A stretch of DNA of 64,000 bases from Beta vulgaris subsp. vulgaris (GCF_026745355.1 NC_079202.1:6972129-7036128), one strand, 5' to 3'. Counted from the stretch's first letter, positions 23,696 through 36,179 are shown. Numbers and translations: made by a program. The notes: generated by a model not told the origin, from the letters alone.

Positions 23696-24659
23696 GAGCT
23701 GTCAATTCAGTTACTCGAATCGGGTTCAGGTCGGGTCATCTCAGGTTTCAGGTCATGTTCGGTCAGGTCGTGTCAGGTCATTAAATCAAACAGGTCGGGT
23801 GCAGGTCGAGAACGGTCATAATTCGGTCAGGTCTGTCTCGGTTCATTTCTTCTTTCGGGTTCGGTCAGGTTCAGCGCGGTCAATTTCGGGACAGGTCATC
23901 TTTCGTGATTATGTGGTTTCGGGTCGGGTTTATAGCAGGTTTGTAGCAGGTGCTTTCAGGTTCAGGTCATGCATGGGTCGGATACTTATCAGGTGAGGAC
24001 AATAGCGGTTTGGGTCAGGTTCGAGTCGGGTTCAGGTTGGTAGTTATCGGGTTATACCATACTTGGTTTCAGGTCACTTTCGGGTCGCTTCGAGTATGGA
24101 TCAGGTCATGACTTTTGTCTGGCGTTGCTTCAGATTTGTATCATTATTTAAGATTTCATTGAAAATCAATGCTTGAATAGTTCATCTAGTTATATGCCTT
24201 TTTATAGTAGTGTTAGTTTATGATTTATGTTACTATGTCATGAAATCAAAGACAAGTCGAGTTATCAACAATCAACAAGTCGGGTAAAATCGGGTAACAT
24301 TTAGAACCAAGTCACGTAAAATAATGTACCGGTTCACAACAGGTCTAGTCAAATCAGGTAACTGGTCGCAACAGGTCGGGTTAATGACAAGTTATGTCGA
24401 GTTATAATCAGTTTCAGGTTCGAATCGGGTTCATATCATTGTCAGGTCGGGTCATTTCAGTTATCGGTCTTTTTTGGGCAGGTATCGGTTCAGGTTCAGG
24501 TCATAGAGTATCGGGTCAAGAGCAGGTATCAGTTATTATCAGGTCGGGTACAGGTCAGGTTTCAGGTGACCTGTTTTGCCAAAATTTCAGGTGCAAGTCA
24601 GTTACAGGTCATTACAGGTTCAGGTTGGGTTATCAGATCAGGTCATTTTTTGACAGCTC
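23696..24659. mobile_element. hAT-like non-autonomous element filled with TCAGGT-type repeats
   Basis: Inverted ends GAGCTGTCAA / TTGACAGCTC are flanked by 8-bp duplications TACGTACA (23688-23695) and TACGTACG (24660-24667), which match at 7 of 8. The interior is a dense degenerate array of CAGGTCGGGTCAGGTTC-like words in one orientation at both flanks, with an AT-rich centre near 24120-24250. Open frames (RSGTGQVSG-like) only reflect the repeat. Confidence 0.7.
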
Positions 24660-24667
24660 TACGTACG

Positions 24668-25524
24668 GGTGTATGTAGAGGAAGGTGCATATGATGGAAA
24701 AAACTTTATCTATCCATTGGGTCAACAATCCATTACTAATAGAATTAAATAAATAGTGGAATCCAACTCATCACTTCTAATAGTTTTTTAATGCTCTATT
24801 TCTAGTGGGTTAACTACCCACCGGGTAGATGTAGCGTTGTCGGGTTAAAACATACGTCAACAAAAGATAATACGCAAATTCATTTAACGACTCACGGAAT
24901 GAATATTTGTTGATTTCCTATGTACACCGAAAACATAAAACTTATTTTTTGAATTCATTACTTTTATTTTCCTACACAAATTTTCATAAACTTTCTCTCT
25001 CTTCTTCTCAAATCCTTTAACATCTCTCTAACTTCTCTCATCAAATTCTTCATTTTCTTGCACAATTTTCTTACACAAATATGAATGCAACGAGTTGCAA
25101 AGCGAAATCGACAACATAAGGTATTAGATCTATGCATTTGATAAGAAAATATAACATTTTTAACATTTTGCACATACGTTTCTTTTTTTTTCCCTTTTTT
25201 ATGGTAAATACCTTGATAGTGGTTTGTGAAAAAATGAAAACAACCTTGCAATTGATGTCCCAATGAACAAAAGAGAGGGCCCACTGAATGAAGCGGATGA
25301 ACAAGTTCAACATCAGGAAATATAAGGCAGCGAAAACCATGTAATATTCATTTTACTATAGATACATGTTCGTTATTATTATAGTGTATTCATTGAATTC
25401 GTGTTGGTCATATGGTTATTATATTTAGTCATATGTTTATTATGTGGTTGTTCAGATGCTATGTATACTTGTTCATATATTCATTGTGTGTTTGACGCAT
25501 ATTAATTGCATTAATAACATGAAT
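24668..25524. other. AT-rich intergenic region
   Basis: No gene could be supported. Repeated ATGTTCATTG/ATGTTCGTTG words are frequent here and extend past 25690. Confidence 0.35.
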
Positions 25525-25542
25525 TATGACACATGTTCGTTG

Positions 25543-25671
25543 TTTTTTTTTATCCATATGAGCCACGAAGGCAATACAAAGTACAAAGAAGGGGAAGGGG
25601 AAAGGGATTTGAACTTGTGACCTATCGTTCACAGCACCTCAATCTTAACTACTAGGCCAAGACATCCTTGG
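25543..25671 (-). mobile_element. tRNA-derived SINE with target-site duplication
   Basis: On the minus strand an A-box-like TGGCCTAGTAGTTAAG is followed by a B-box-like GTTCAAATCC, and the element ends in an A-tract (T-run at 25543-25551 on plus). Flanking direct repeats of about 18 bp, TATGACACATGTTCGTTG at 25525-25542 and TATGACATATGTTCATTG at 25672-25689, fit target-primed insertion. A functional tRNA gene is excluded because no cloverleaf forms. Confidence 0.7.
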
Positions 25672-25920
25672 TATGACATATGTTCATTGTTCTATTAGCA
25701 TATGTTCGTTGACACACATGTTGGTCACATGTTTGTTGCATTTCAGTCATGTGTTAATTATGTGTTTGTAATATATTCAATGAAATGATATGAATTAATG
25801 ATGGGTTGATTATCATATATTTGTCTATAAATGTGTAATATTTGTTCAAATATTCTCTGTATGATTATGTGATATTTATTGTGCTATTTACAAGTAAGAG
25901 GTGCACATTTTCAGGTCGAT

Positions 25921-26775
25921 CACTAGTGGAAAAAAACGCAAGGGTTGCGGTGCAAGAGTTGCGTTTTTTCAAAAATGCAGCCCTTAATAGTGAAGGGTTG
26001 CAATAAGCCCAAAAATTGTAGCCCTTCGTATACAGTTGATGCATAAACCGCAACCCTTTTAGTGAAAGGTTGCGATTAGCCAAAAACCACAGCCCTATAA
26101 GTAATAAAGGGTTGCAACTAGCCGAAAGCCACAACCTTATAAATAATAAATGGTTATGGTTTTTTGGGCTAACTGCAACCCTTTACCGATGGGCTTTTTT
26201 ATTTTGATCGGTGGGCTTTTTAATACTCAGTGCTAGGGTTTTGTTCGAATTAATAACAAATCTCACAATCGTCTCCCTCATTCTCTTTCCTCTCTCACAA
26301 ATCTCACGGTCCCCCATCTGTCCACCACACCACAGTTCTCTCCTCCCTCATTTCGAACCACCACAGCCCTCTCCTCCCTCATCTGTCCTCTTCACTCCAC
26401 CAACGAACACAAAACTACCACAACCATCTCCTCCCTTGTCTCTCCTCGCGCGCACCAACACCAACGGACACCATCACGACTCGCCGTCTCGTTTCTCTCT
26501 CGTCGCGCGCACCAACACCAACAAACACCATCACACCATTCGCCGTCTCGTCTCATCGCCGGAGACTAAAGTTTTTTGCCTTCGCCGTCGATGCATCCAT
26601 ATCTAGGGTTTGATCGAGATTTAGTTATATCATTTTTAATTTTTTTTTTGTAATTTATTTGTTACTTGTGATATTTGAGGTTTAGTTAAGCATTTGTGAT
26701 TGTTTTTTTTTTGTATTTTAGGTTTTTATTTATTTTATTTTGTGGAATTAATTTGATGTTCTAGTTGATGTTAAT
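25921..26775. mobile_element. One end of a CACTA (En/Spm) transposon
   Basis: It starts with CACTAGTGGAAAAAA, a typical plant CACTA terminus. Multiple subterminal copies of AAGGGTTGC(G/A) in both orientations follow (25938-26190). A CT-rich, leader-like stretch (26270-26600) comes next. No opposite terminus or transposase was found, so the element is truncated. The right limit is approximate. Confidence 0.6.
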
Positions 26776-29700
26776 TTATAATTTCGTTTTGTTTATTTTT
26801 TCGACTGTAAATTTCGACTGTTTCATGTATGTTGTTGATATTTTTTTAATTTCCCCTGGTTTATGTTGATCGTAATGAGACGCCTGTTGAATACATTCAT
26901 ATTTTGATTGAATATCTTCAACTTTTGATGCATCTTCAATTTCTTCGATGAGAATTACACTTGAGTCCTCTATCTCTTGGCGAGTTTGTGACTCAAGTTC
27001 TAGAGCAACCTCAATCCTGATGTTGGAAACTGACTTTAGAGAGTCCCTGATAAAAATAGAATCCGGAAATGTAATTAGACAAACTTCTTCATCTGCTTGT
27101 ACCATTTCAAAGGTATCACCATTCCATAGTATTGAAACTTGATGAAGTGATGATGGAATAGTATAATTATAATGTAACTAGTCTCTTCCCAGTATGGCTT
27201 TAAAATCAGTACCATTTTCTACTATGAAGAAACCAGTTAAAGTAGTTTTAGTACCTACTTTAATCTTTATAATGGCCATTCCTTTAACCTTTTCCGATAG
27301 ACCAGAGAAATCAGTTATGTTGATTTGGATGTTATGCAAATCTTTCCTAACTTTTTAAACACAGATAAAGGCATGATATTGACGGTGGCTCTAGGATCTA
27401 CCAATACCTTACCCGAACGTATTCCCTCAAAGTCCACATTTAAGAATAAAGCCTTAGTATGTTTATTATCAATACCCTCTGATCTAAAAATCTTATCTAT
27501 GATTAGTTTTTTTTTCAAATCAGCTCTTAAAGATATTTTACTAGACATTTTCTTTTGTGGAGGATTTAAGTAAGAGGATAGACTTCAAGAAGAAGTAATT
27601 AATTTACCTGCTTTCTCTTCCTTATCAACTTCATCTGCCCAAGATGCAATAGTCGGCAATGTTGGCTGGTCCTCTGATATCTTGAACTCCGTTGGTAACA
27701 TGACTACGCTATTGCTTTGCATGTTTTGACCCTCTTGATCTCCTGTTTGAGACTCGGGCATCAATGGATCTCCATCTAACAAGAAGTCATTGTCTGATAC
27801 CAACAAATCCAGATCTTCAGATCCAAATTCTGAGTCATATTCTTCATTAACACCATTCCCTTCAGCTTCTTTCATAAGATAATCCTTTCCATGATGTTGC
27901 TGGGTATTTATCTCTAGAGCTGATGGACTGGATTGATTTTCTTCTGGAGGCACCAACTTTGTAATACCAGCCTGAAAAGCTTCTTCATCAATCCTCACAT
28001 TTGCTATAAGAGACTCCTGCACATTTTGAGTGCTAATTTGAGTTCTTGCTGCAGTAGCCCTAAGGCTTAGTTCTTTCATCTTTGATGGATTGCTTTGTTG
28101 CAAGTTTTGACCATCTTGAGATGAAGCTATCCTTACCATTGATTTCAACCTTGTTTTCCCTTGATTCTTCTTAGGTTTTTCCTTCCTCTTAAGAATCTTA
28201 GGAACTGGAATTTGACTTATCTCTACCTCTTTTTCTTTTGAGAAAAATTATGGTCCAATTCCATTGTTTCTTCTTAGTCCTTGACTTCGGGACCTTTTCT
28301 GGAATGGTCGTTGGTAAGAAGGGACGTACGTAGGGTCATTAGGAATGACCTGTGTCCTGATCATCTCGAAAGTTAATTTATCTGAGCATGAGGTTGGAAC
28401 ACATACCTCCCCTTAAAGCTTTTAATCCCTCTATTGCACTGGTTTGCAACGGAAATTTTTGAGCAGCTTCTTTATAAGTTTTAGCTTTTTCCTCAGGCAT
28501 CGATCGCCGCACTTGGACTTGTCTTTGCATTTACAGGCGCCTTAGCTTTGGCTAGAATAATCTTATATGCTTCCAATTCCATGGCCTGATGCTCTATTTC
28601 CGAGACAACTAATCTTTTGAGAGTTAGTTGTCTGGTAAGGAATCCTCTGAAGGCTTGGCAATGGTTCATGGTATGAGACCCGTTCATGTGCCATCTATAC
28701 TTGTCTCCTAATCCTTCTTCATTAGCTATATTTGGCATAATCAGGTTTCCTTCATTAAGCAGCCTGTTAAATAACTAGTTACCAATTTCAGAGGCTTGAG
28801 ATGCATGTAAAACGACAGAAAACTCATTATCAATTGCCACCATATTTCAAGACAGATGGAATGGCCGGTTTTTCCATATCAACTATGTTAGCATTTTCAT
28901 CATCCGAAAACATGATATTTTTCTTATCACTCGTCCTGAATTTTATTTCTAAACACAATGCATTCAGAAGTACCGTGGGTAACTGCATCATACCATTTAC
29001 ATTATTTTGTCCCTTTAACTTCATCAGCGGTTTTTAATTTATGCCTCCCTACCAACTTTATTTTCTTATTAGATAATAACCAATCAAAGATGGCATTGAA
29101 TTTCTTAGCATCAAAAGTGTATGTTCTCTTCTGTCCTGACTTTAAGTCTTTTGGCGCCGAGAATTCTCTTCTCTTTAGAGGTAAACATTTATAAGGTACT
29201 CCTTGGACCATTTCAGCCAAATCAACCTCTGGTGTTGTTTCGAAATGGAAAGGTTGTTTCTTTTTGGACAAAGAAGCTCTGATGCTTGGCTGCACTTTTA
29301 GCTTGTAGGTTCCTTTCATACCTTACGACCAATTCTGCTAATTCTACAAAATCACCAAAGACATGACCATCAAACCTTTTTCGGATGTGAATTAACATAC
29401 CTTCTTGAGCCATTTGAACAAATTCCCTCTTAGGGATGCTAATATGGCACCTAATCTTAGCCATTTTGAACCTAGCTAGATAGTCTTCTACAGACTCCCC
29501 AATATTTTGTTGGATTCTAGCTAAGTCACTCAGAGTCACTCCGGGTTCAGTGTGTGCAAAATGATTAGTAAGTTGCACTTGCATATCCTGCCATGATGAG
29601 TGAATAGAGTTAGGTGGTAAATTTGTATACCACCAAAAGGTTGTTTCAGTTAGAGACATAAAGAACATTCTTAATTTCAAATAATCATAGTCAGCTACCT

Positions 29701-31100
29701 CCCTACACTAACGATTGAACCTAACTAAATGTTCCTCGGCTGACACTCTGTCATTGTCTGAGAATAAGGTAAAGTCAGATATCTTGAATGTCCTAGGGAA
29801 AGGATTGGCTTTATCAATCCATTCAGGGTAAGGCTTTTGACCTATCAGCCTATGACCCTTCCTAGAGTTATCGCCTACTAATCTTTAGACTAGCGCCTCA
29901 ACTTGTGTTGTTGTTATGGGATCTTGATTTCTCCCTTGATAGCCTGGACTTCCATTTCCATTTCCTATGTTCCCCATTTGGTCATATATATGATTGGGAT
30001 TAGGAATAAAAGATTGGTTATGATAACCTCCCATAGGCATATCCTGGCGATGCACATAGTTGGGATTAGGTATTCCTTGTGTCATTTGTGGCTAAAAATA
30101 TGCCCATTATAAGGTACCCTTGTTGGTAAGTTCCAGTTGCATGAGCAAATGGAGCTTGATTAGAACACAACCTGGGGCATTCCCATGATGAGACGTCCTA
30201 ATGATAGGTGGTTGGTAAGGCAAATAATTAAGTAGCAGGTGAAGGGTTCCCAGCCATAGTTGGCTGATTTAGAGGCACATATGCATGGGGTGAACCATTG
30301 TTGTTTGCAACAAAAGCACCTTGCCTCCGACCTCCATGTGATGGTCCAGATTGGTGTGTGTTATCTCCAAACTGTCCACCACCCATGGAAAAAAAAGGTT
30401 GGTGACGTCCTGACGCCTAGTGCCAGCCTAGCTCCACGCCCGCTGCCATTTTATCACTTCCCCTAAAATTCCCATGACCATTCACACTCTCCAAGGCTCA
30501 AAGGACTTGCCCTTGTTCGACCCCCCTGAGAGGAAGTTTGTGGATCATTTGAAACCAATGGGTCTATATTCTCGACGTGTGAAAAATGTACCCTTGCTGG
30601 GTAGGCAATTGGGAGATCTGGCGTTATCACGATCCCCTTGTGGTCTATTGAGTGAGACTTCTTCTAAAGCCTTAAGCAGTTTCTCATTGAGTTGATAATG
30701 TTTTTTAACTAAAGTTTCTAGACGAGTAACTACTTCAGTAGCAAGAAATGTTGACATTGCCTTAAAAGTGGCACTCATAGTATCATTAATATCTACAAGT
30801 ATTCGATCTATCTGCCTAGAGTTAATATCTCTATTCTCTTCACTTATCCTTTCAAGGATGTCTGTGAAGACTCTGGCTGACTCATGGGCTAAAATTCTGT
30901 AATTAGAATCAAATTGTTGTCTTTGACTCTCCTTGGCCTTCAATAGTAATTGTTTCACTGTTTCAGTGAACTTTCCATACAATTGGTGCACGAATGCACG
31001 ACCAGTACTACTTGGAGATGAGATTTCCCTTTGAGGAGTATCCCCTTGTGATTCTCCTGATACTTGTGGATTGGTTCACCCTCATCTTCAGGTACCTTTG
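26776..31100 (-). pseudogene. Decayed Ty3/gypsy gag-protease region
   Basis: Reading on the minus strand: an N-terminal segment (30991-30545), a retrotransposon gag domain (29680-29222; TFWWYTNLPPNSIHSSW, ESVEDYLARF), a linker with a WHMNGSHTMNHC knuckle-like motif (28738-28493), an acidic linker (28148-27585) and an aspartic-protease-like segment (27548-27315; VLVDPRATVNIMPLSVFKKL, catalytic loop altered from the usual D-G-G/A). A pre-RT segment (27105-26776) follows. Stops and frame changes separate these blocks. Reverse transcriptase, RNase H and integrase are absent, so the 3' half was lost. Confidence 0.7.
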
Positions 31101-31128
31101 ATTAGATAAAATCTTGCTAACGTACTTT

Positions 31129-31911
31129 GTTATAGCCTAATGTATAACGCCCAATAAATTCAGGCGATTAGTATTAAAGAAGTCAGTTAATGCAATAATT
31201 AATCTATTTATTAAAGCTGAATATTCACACACGTATCCCAAACTTCTAAAAAGATTCTTTTATAACACACATGAAGATAAATCAGGCTGGACAATTAAAG
31301 GATAAACATGAAGATGTATACCTCCGTGGATTTCGACTAAAATTGGAGATTGAACAAACTTGTGACTCAATACATGCTCTAATTCTAGGATGAGGACTAA
31401 TTATAACCCCTGAAGGGGGTTGGCTAATCTAGGTTAAGCTATGCTAGAGAAGAAAGTAAATTGCACGTTTGTTGTGTGTTGTAATTGTTGTTTTGTTATG
31501 ATATTTCTTCTTGTATTTATACTACGGAGATGTGTGTAACTTCCTTTTTCTTGGAGGGAAGTTATTTGAATCATTTATGATTCAAATCACAACTACCATC
31601 TTCTGGCTTCATAGTAGTTGAATACTTTGCCCACGTTCTTGCATGCTTGGTAATCAAATTAACTTCAAGCCACATCTTCGTCTGTACTTTGACATTGCTT
31701 GACTTTTATCTCTTGACCATTCTTGAATGATGTACTTTCCTTTATGGACTACTGATTATTTGACTTTTATTAACTATTTATCATGTGCTTTATTGTATAA
31801 TTGGGCTTCCATGCTTACGGAAACATTAAACCTCAAACCCTTTAGGAATTGATACAATATATCGCAATAAATGTTATCCAAACCTAAAAGTAATAGTAAC
31901 AACTCCATACA
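31129..31911 (-). repeat. Probable 5' LTR of the decayed gypsy element
   Basis: This lies directly upstream of the gag region in minus orientation. It begins TGTATGG and ends near TATAACA, with a TATA box (GTATAAATACA, about 31513-31523). There is no partner LTR, so the borders are tentative. Confidence 0.45.
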
Positions 31912-32335
31912 CCAATAGCGCTCGAGAAGCCTATTTTATCCCTTACTTTCTCTGCCTTCAAACAATTTTTCCTTAAAAAAAAATGCCAATTGGACCAAAA
32001 ACGCCGTCGTTACTTCTCACCAAACACGAAAAAAGTTGGGTGAAGCTCAAAAAAATCACTTTCATGGATATCACTATTGCCACGGAAACAAATGTGAATA
32101 ATTTAATACGTGGAATACCCTCTTTGGGCCTCCCTTCCAAAAACTAAAAAAAATATCCCTTCAAAGCAAAGATATCACCATTCCACCACCCACTGAAAAG
32201 AAGAAAAAAGAAACAATAAACAATAAACAATAAACAAAACAAAAAGCTCCAAATTCTAAAACCTCATATCTGATCTCCCTACACCCTTTTAATTTCCACT
32301 CCACTTTCTCTCTCCTAACCCCCCTAAACACAAAA

Positions 32336-32668
32336 ATGGCCATATCAGACGCAGTAGTTGGGAATCTGATGACTATCTATCTAGCCTTAATAGCCGCGAT
32401 CAAGGCATACGGCCTAATCATGGGTCAGAGCTTCACCGGCTTATTTGTACTTGTTGTGTCGTCTGCCGTCGTTGCCTTTGTTCTTGTGTCGACGCTTACT
32501 TGGGATGTCTCACGCAAGGCTACCAAAGCAGTTGCGCGTGTCGATGTTACCGGCGCTGCCGAGATTTGCCGCGGCGGCATTTGTTGGCACGGCGTTGCCG
32601 TTAAATCTCCGGCGTCTCAGGTCTGGTTTCGACTCCCTCAGCACCAACCCTTTGCTGCTCCCATCTAA
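32336..32668 (+). CDS. Small conserved plant membrane protein, 110 aa
   Basis: A compact ORF that is GC-richer than its surroundings, with a pyrimidine-rich leader (about 32275-32325) of the kind seen in plant 5' UTRs. Two hydrophobic helices lie at about residues 9-29 and 35-56. They are followed by DVSRKATKAVARV and a Cys-containing tail, EICRGGICWHGVAVKSPASQ, which looks conserved. No enzyme domain is recognised and function is unknown. Another frame (32445-32693) is a shadow. It ends FAAPI at TAA and appears intronless and intact. Confidence 0.7.
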   Translation: MAISDAVVGNLMTIYLALIAAIKAYGLIMGQSFTGLFVLVVSSAVVAFVLVSTLTWDVSRKATKAVARVDVTGAAEICRGGICWHGVAVKSPASQVWFRLPQHQPFAAPI

Positions 32669-32699
32669 TTTTTCTAAATTCGGCCGCAGGTGATATCCG

Positions 32700-33498
32700 A
32701 GTGGTATTAGCGTCGAGATCCTCAAAGAACTTTAATTTTACCTATCTATAAAAGGAACATAATTTGTAAATTAATTAAGTGATTATACGATTTCAAATTT
32801 TGGACTTCTTTTTTCTGTTTTGACATTGGTGACACATGTGTTGTATAGAGTGATTCTCGAATTCCACTTGAATTTTGATGTTGGGTTAGTGGATGTTTTG
32901 GGTTGGTTTTGTGTGGTGAGGGTTTTTCTTTTTTTTTTTATTTTTATGATTTTGATTTTTTTTTTCTTGTTTTTGGGAGTTTGGATGGAGTTGAAATCAC
33001 GGAATGTAAGTAGAATAAGTTGGGGTCACATACAGTTTTGTATTTTGTATAGTTTACTAATATAAGTTTGATTATTGTATATGTTCATGAATCTTTGTTT
33101 TGTCTTTCAGTTGTTTATGGTATGATTGAGGAACCAACTAACGTGTAGTATATGTCAGCTTAACGAACCTATGAGGAGTTGTGGAGTTTTGCATTTCCTG
33201 CCTTCCCCTTTATGACCCTAATTAGAACTTTAGAAGAGGACATATTAGATCATTTGCGCCCTATTCTTTTGAATTTATTTTCAGTTAAGTACAATTTCTT
33301 GTAGTTCAATTTAGTTTAGTTCTAACACTTTCCTATTCAGCTTTCTTCTAGTTCAGTCCAGTTTCTTCTAGCTGAGTTTTTTTTTCTGTCCAAATTAACG
33401 AGACTTTACTTGGTAAAACATTTAGATTTACATTTGCTATTATAATCCATCAGTGGCGTACTCTTTACAAACATCAAATCGTCCTTAGTCCTAACTAA
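32700..33498. other. Intergenic region, no gene seen
   Basis: 3' UTR-like and T-rich sequence downstream of the small membrane protein gene. TTCAGTT-type words (about 33280-33400) resemble interiors of the Tourist-like MITEs. Confidence 0.35.
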
Positions 33499-33660
33499 GG
33501 GTCTGTTCTCTTCGGCATAAAACAGTTGAATTGGACTGGACTGAACTGAATTGAATAGTGATATGTATATCAGTTACCATATTTTTTTTAATTTATAAAA
33601 CTGTTGATCAATTTAAAAACATATGTATATCAGTTACCATATTTTTTTTAATGTGTTTAG
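33499..33660. mobile_element. Tourist-like MITE end plus 60-bp tandem duplication
   Basis: GGGTCTGTTCTCTTCGGCAT follows a TAA and matches the inverted right end of the 4081-4224 MITE. The opposite end was not found. ATATGTATATCAGTTACCAT is duplicated with a 60-bp period (33561 and 33621). Confidence 0.45.
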
Positions 33661-33888
33661 AGCATAAACTAATCGGTATACGGGATAGTTAATGTGAGAT
33701 ATAAAGGAGACTTGTGAAGCTTTCCTAACTTCCTATAATGCTACTTGTTGAACCAGAGAACCTTGTTGTACTGAGTACATATGAATTTTATACTCCTTTC
33801 ACTATGTGCTCAACAAGAGCACCCTATTAACCGCTCTACCCAGTTTGAAAAACTGGATTAGTCTGGGTGTAGTAGTATCATAAAGCTA

Positions 33889-34551
33889 TTGATTTTACTT
33901 TTAAAAGTCATGTACTTTCAAACTTTTAATGAAGGCTGCATAATCGCATGCAACCCCAAACTTCTAGTAAGGGTTGAGAACCTCACTCTTCATATGCAGC
34001 TGATTTTTACACCAAAATTCAGACATCAGTGGATCAATACATCTTTATCACTATATCTGCATCTACTGGAGTCTTTAAACAAAATTTCATTGACAATTCT
34101 AGCTGAATTTAACAATATCATTGAAAATTTTGTTGTTTTCTTGAAGCAACATAGTATGGACTGATTATATGAAATACATAATATACATCCTAGCAAAATT
34201 AGTTACTTTCCTGCTATATTTGAGAGCCATACCACACGAACATCTGCACTGAGGTCCTTGAAGTCCGAAGATTCTGAGAATTCTGCTCCAGACATCACCA
34301 GTAAAATAGATCAGATGCTACAAAACTTCCTGCTGAGAATACAGAAACTGCAATTTGCAGCACAAGGCCCAGTCCATTTTGCATCTATCACAAAGCCACA
34401 GAACCAAAATGATTTTGAAGAAGCAAGTTCTTTGAAATCGCAACTTTCTGTTTTTTTTTTTTTCAATGAATCCCATCCTCAACATTACAGATATAACTCT
34501 CTACTTATCAACACTTTTAGATATTCCTCTATGTTTATGCTAATATATTAA
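33889..34551 (+). other. Unrecognised short open frames, possible exon remnants
   Basis: Frames 33889-34164 and 34258-34551 have non-repetitive composition. The second (DITSKIDQMLQNFLLRIQKL...) reads like a helical protein segment. No family is recognised, no start context or splice structure is clear, and transposon insertions follow. It could be a gene fragment or chance. Confidence 0.2.
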
Positions 34552-34642
34552 AAGGCGTACCTAAACAAGGTCCGATGCCACGTGGCATTCTCTCTAAGGG
34601 CGTTTTAATCCCTGTAATACACATATAATAAATTATTAGAAA

Positions 34643-34709
34643 TTGCATAGTATAGGGTTTGATCCTGTGAACTCAAGTATATATACTAAAATCTTAACCA
34701 CTAGACTAA
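34643..34709 (-). repeat. SINE head-like sequence cut by the Harbinger-like element
   Basis: On the minus strand TTAGTCTAGTGGTTAAG (A-box-like) and CACAGGATCAAACCC (B-box-like) are spaced as in tRNA-derived SINEs. The sequence stops at the border of the element at 34710. Confidence 0.45.
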
Positions 34710-36158
34710 GGCTATGTTTAGTTCACCTGAAATTTTCTGATCTGAACTTATCTGATCTGATCTAAACTTATTTTTTCTGATCTGATCTGATCTACAAGAT
34801 TTTATCTTTTATAAAATATATTATTACTATTATATTATTACTTTGTAATTCATTATTATGCAATACATTATAAGATCTTATTCATAGTATTACTATTATT
34901 ATCATTTTATTTCTATTACAACTTTTACACAACTTTTAATAATAATAATAATAATAACTATTATCATTATTATAATAACAACAACAATAATTATAATCAT
35001 AACAATAATAATTATTACTAAAAATAATTATATAACCCAAGTCATTAATTTATAAGAGCAAATGTTTCACACTTTCCCTTTGAAAAAATATTTCACACTT
35101 GAGAAGTCGGCAGACTCAACTCTTTTTTTTCATATAAAATAACATAAGATATATACTCCATCCGTTTTATTTAATCTACACACTTACACTTTTCACGCAT
35201 GCCAATGCAAAACTTTGAGGACTTATATCTTTAATTTTGTATTTGTAAAAATTATAAAAAGTACGTATTAATAAAATACATGTTATCATAAATCTAACAA
35301 GATCTCACATGACTATATTTTCATTCACGTATAAATCACAAATGATGGTCAAAGTGAAATTTATGAATAGTGTAAATTGTCAAAGTGTGTAGATTAATAT
35401 GAAACAGAGGGAGTAAACAACTATGACTTACGCAAGAAAGAAATAAATAGTGTGCAACTTCAAATAGCTTGAGAGATTTGAAATTCGGTAGGAAGAAGTA
35501 TACCGAATCTAAATTTATAATTTGTATCTCACACTTAGCTTATTTTGAAATGTAATCCGAACTTAGTAGTTTCGTTGTCATGAATTTGAGCTATCATATT
35601 TTATATATTTTTTATTTTTGCGTCAATCTTATGTTCTTAACACGTGGCTTTTAATTTTCTATTATTTATTAACAACAAAATAACTTAAAATAATAATAAC
35701 AATGATATTTATAATGATAACAACAAGATTAATAGTAATTATTAATATTTATAATTAATAAGTACAACAACAATAATAATCCTTTTGAACAAAATGTACT
35801 AGTAAATAATAATACTCCCTTTGTATTTTTTTATCTTTCTCACTTAGAATCTTGACACTATTAACAATTAGAGAGAATCTTTTAGATTTTTCTCAATATA
35901 TAAGAAAAAAAATATAGTCATGTGGGATCTTGTTTGATTAATCTCAACGAGTACTTTATTAATATGCAATTATTATAATTTTTACTTATATGTAATGAAA
36001 GATATTTAATAGTAATAATGAGTTATTAAATATAAGCATGATCTAATCTGGTCTGGTCTGGTCTGATCTGATCTGATCTGATCTGAACTTATTTTTTCTG
36101 ATCTGATCTGATTAGATCCGAAATAAGCAAAAATAAGGCCGGTGAACTGAACATAGCC
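34710..36158. mobile_element. PIF/Harbinger-like non-autonomous element, 1449 bp
   Basis: Terminal inverted repeats GGCTATGTTTAGTTCACC and GGCTATGTTCAGTTCACC (read inward) are flanked by TAA at 34707-34709 and 36159-36161. Subterminal TCTGATCTGATC arrays lie just inside both ends. The interior is AT-rich with AAT/TAAC repeats and holds a Stowaway MITE. No transposase ORF. Confidence 0.85.
35156..35413. mobile_element. Stowaway MITE nested in the Harbinger-like element
   Basis: The 258-bp element has inverted ends CTCCATCCGTTTTATTTAAT / CTCCCTCTGTTTCATATTAA, the canonical Stowaway terminus, with TA duplications at 35154-35155 and 35414-35415. Confidence 0.85.
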
Positions 36159-36179
36159 TAATTGATATTTAGTTGATAC

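Noticed and set aside
23700..24650. CRISPR-like array
   Set aside because: Words are degenerate, without regular spacing or unique spacers, and the host is a plant.
23612..24678. Gly/Arg/Ser-rich frames
   Set aside because: They arise from TCAGGT-type repeats inside the hAT-like element.
25600..25671. Possible tRNA gene on the minus strand (A-box and B-box visible)
   Set aside because: No cloverleaf or CCA-acceptor stem can be drawn; the A-tail and flanking duplication fit a SINE.
35813..35835. Second Stowaway MITE (CTCCCTTTGTATTTTT)
   Set aside because: Only one end is visible, with no matching inverted end or TA pair nearby.
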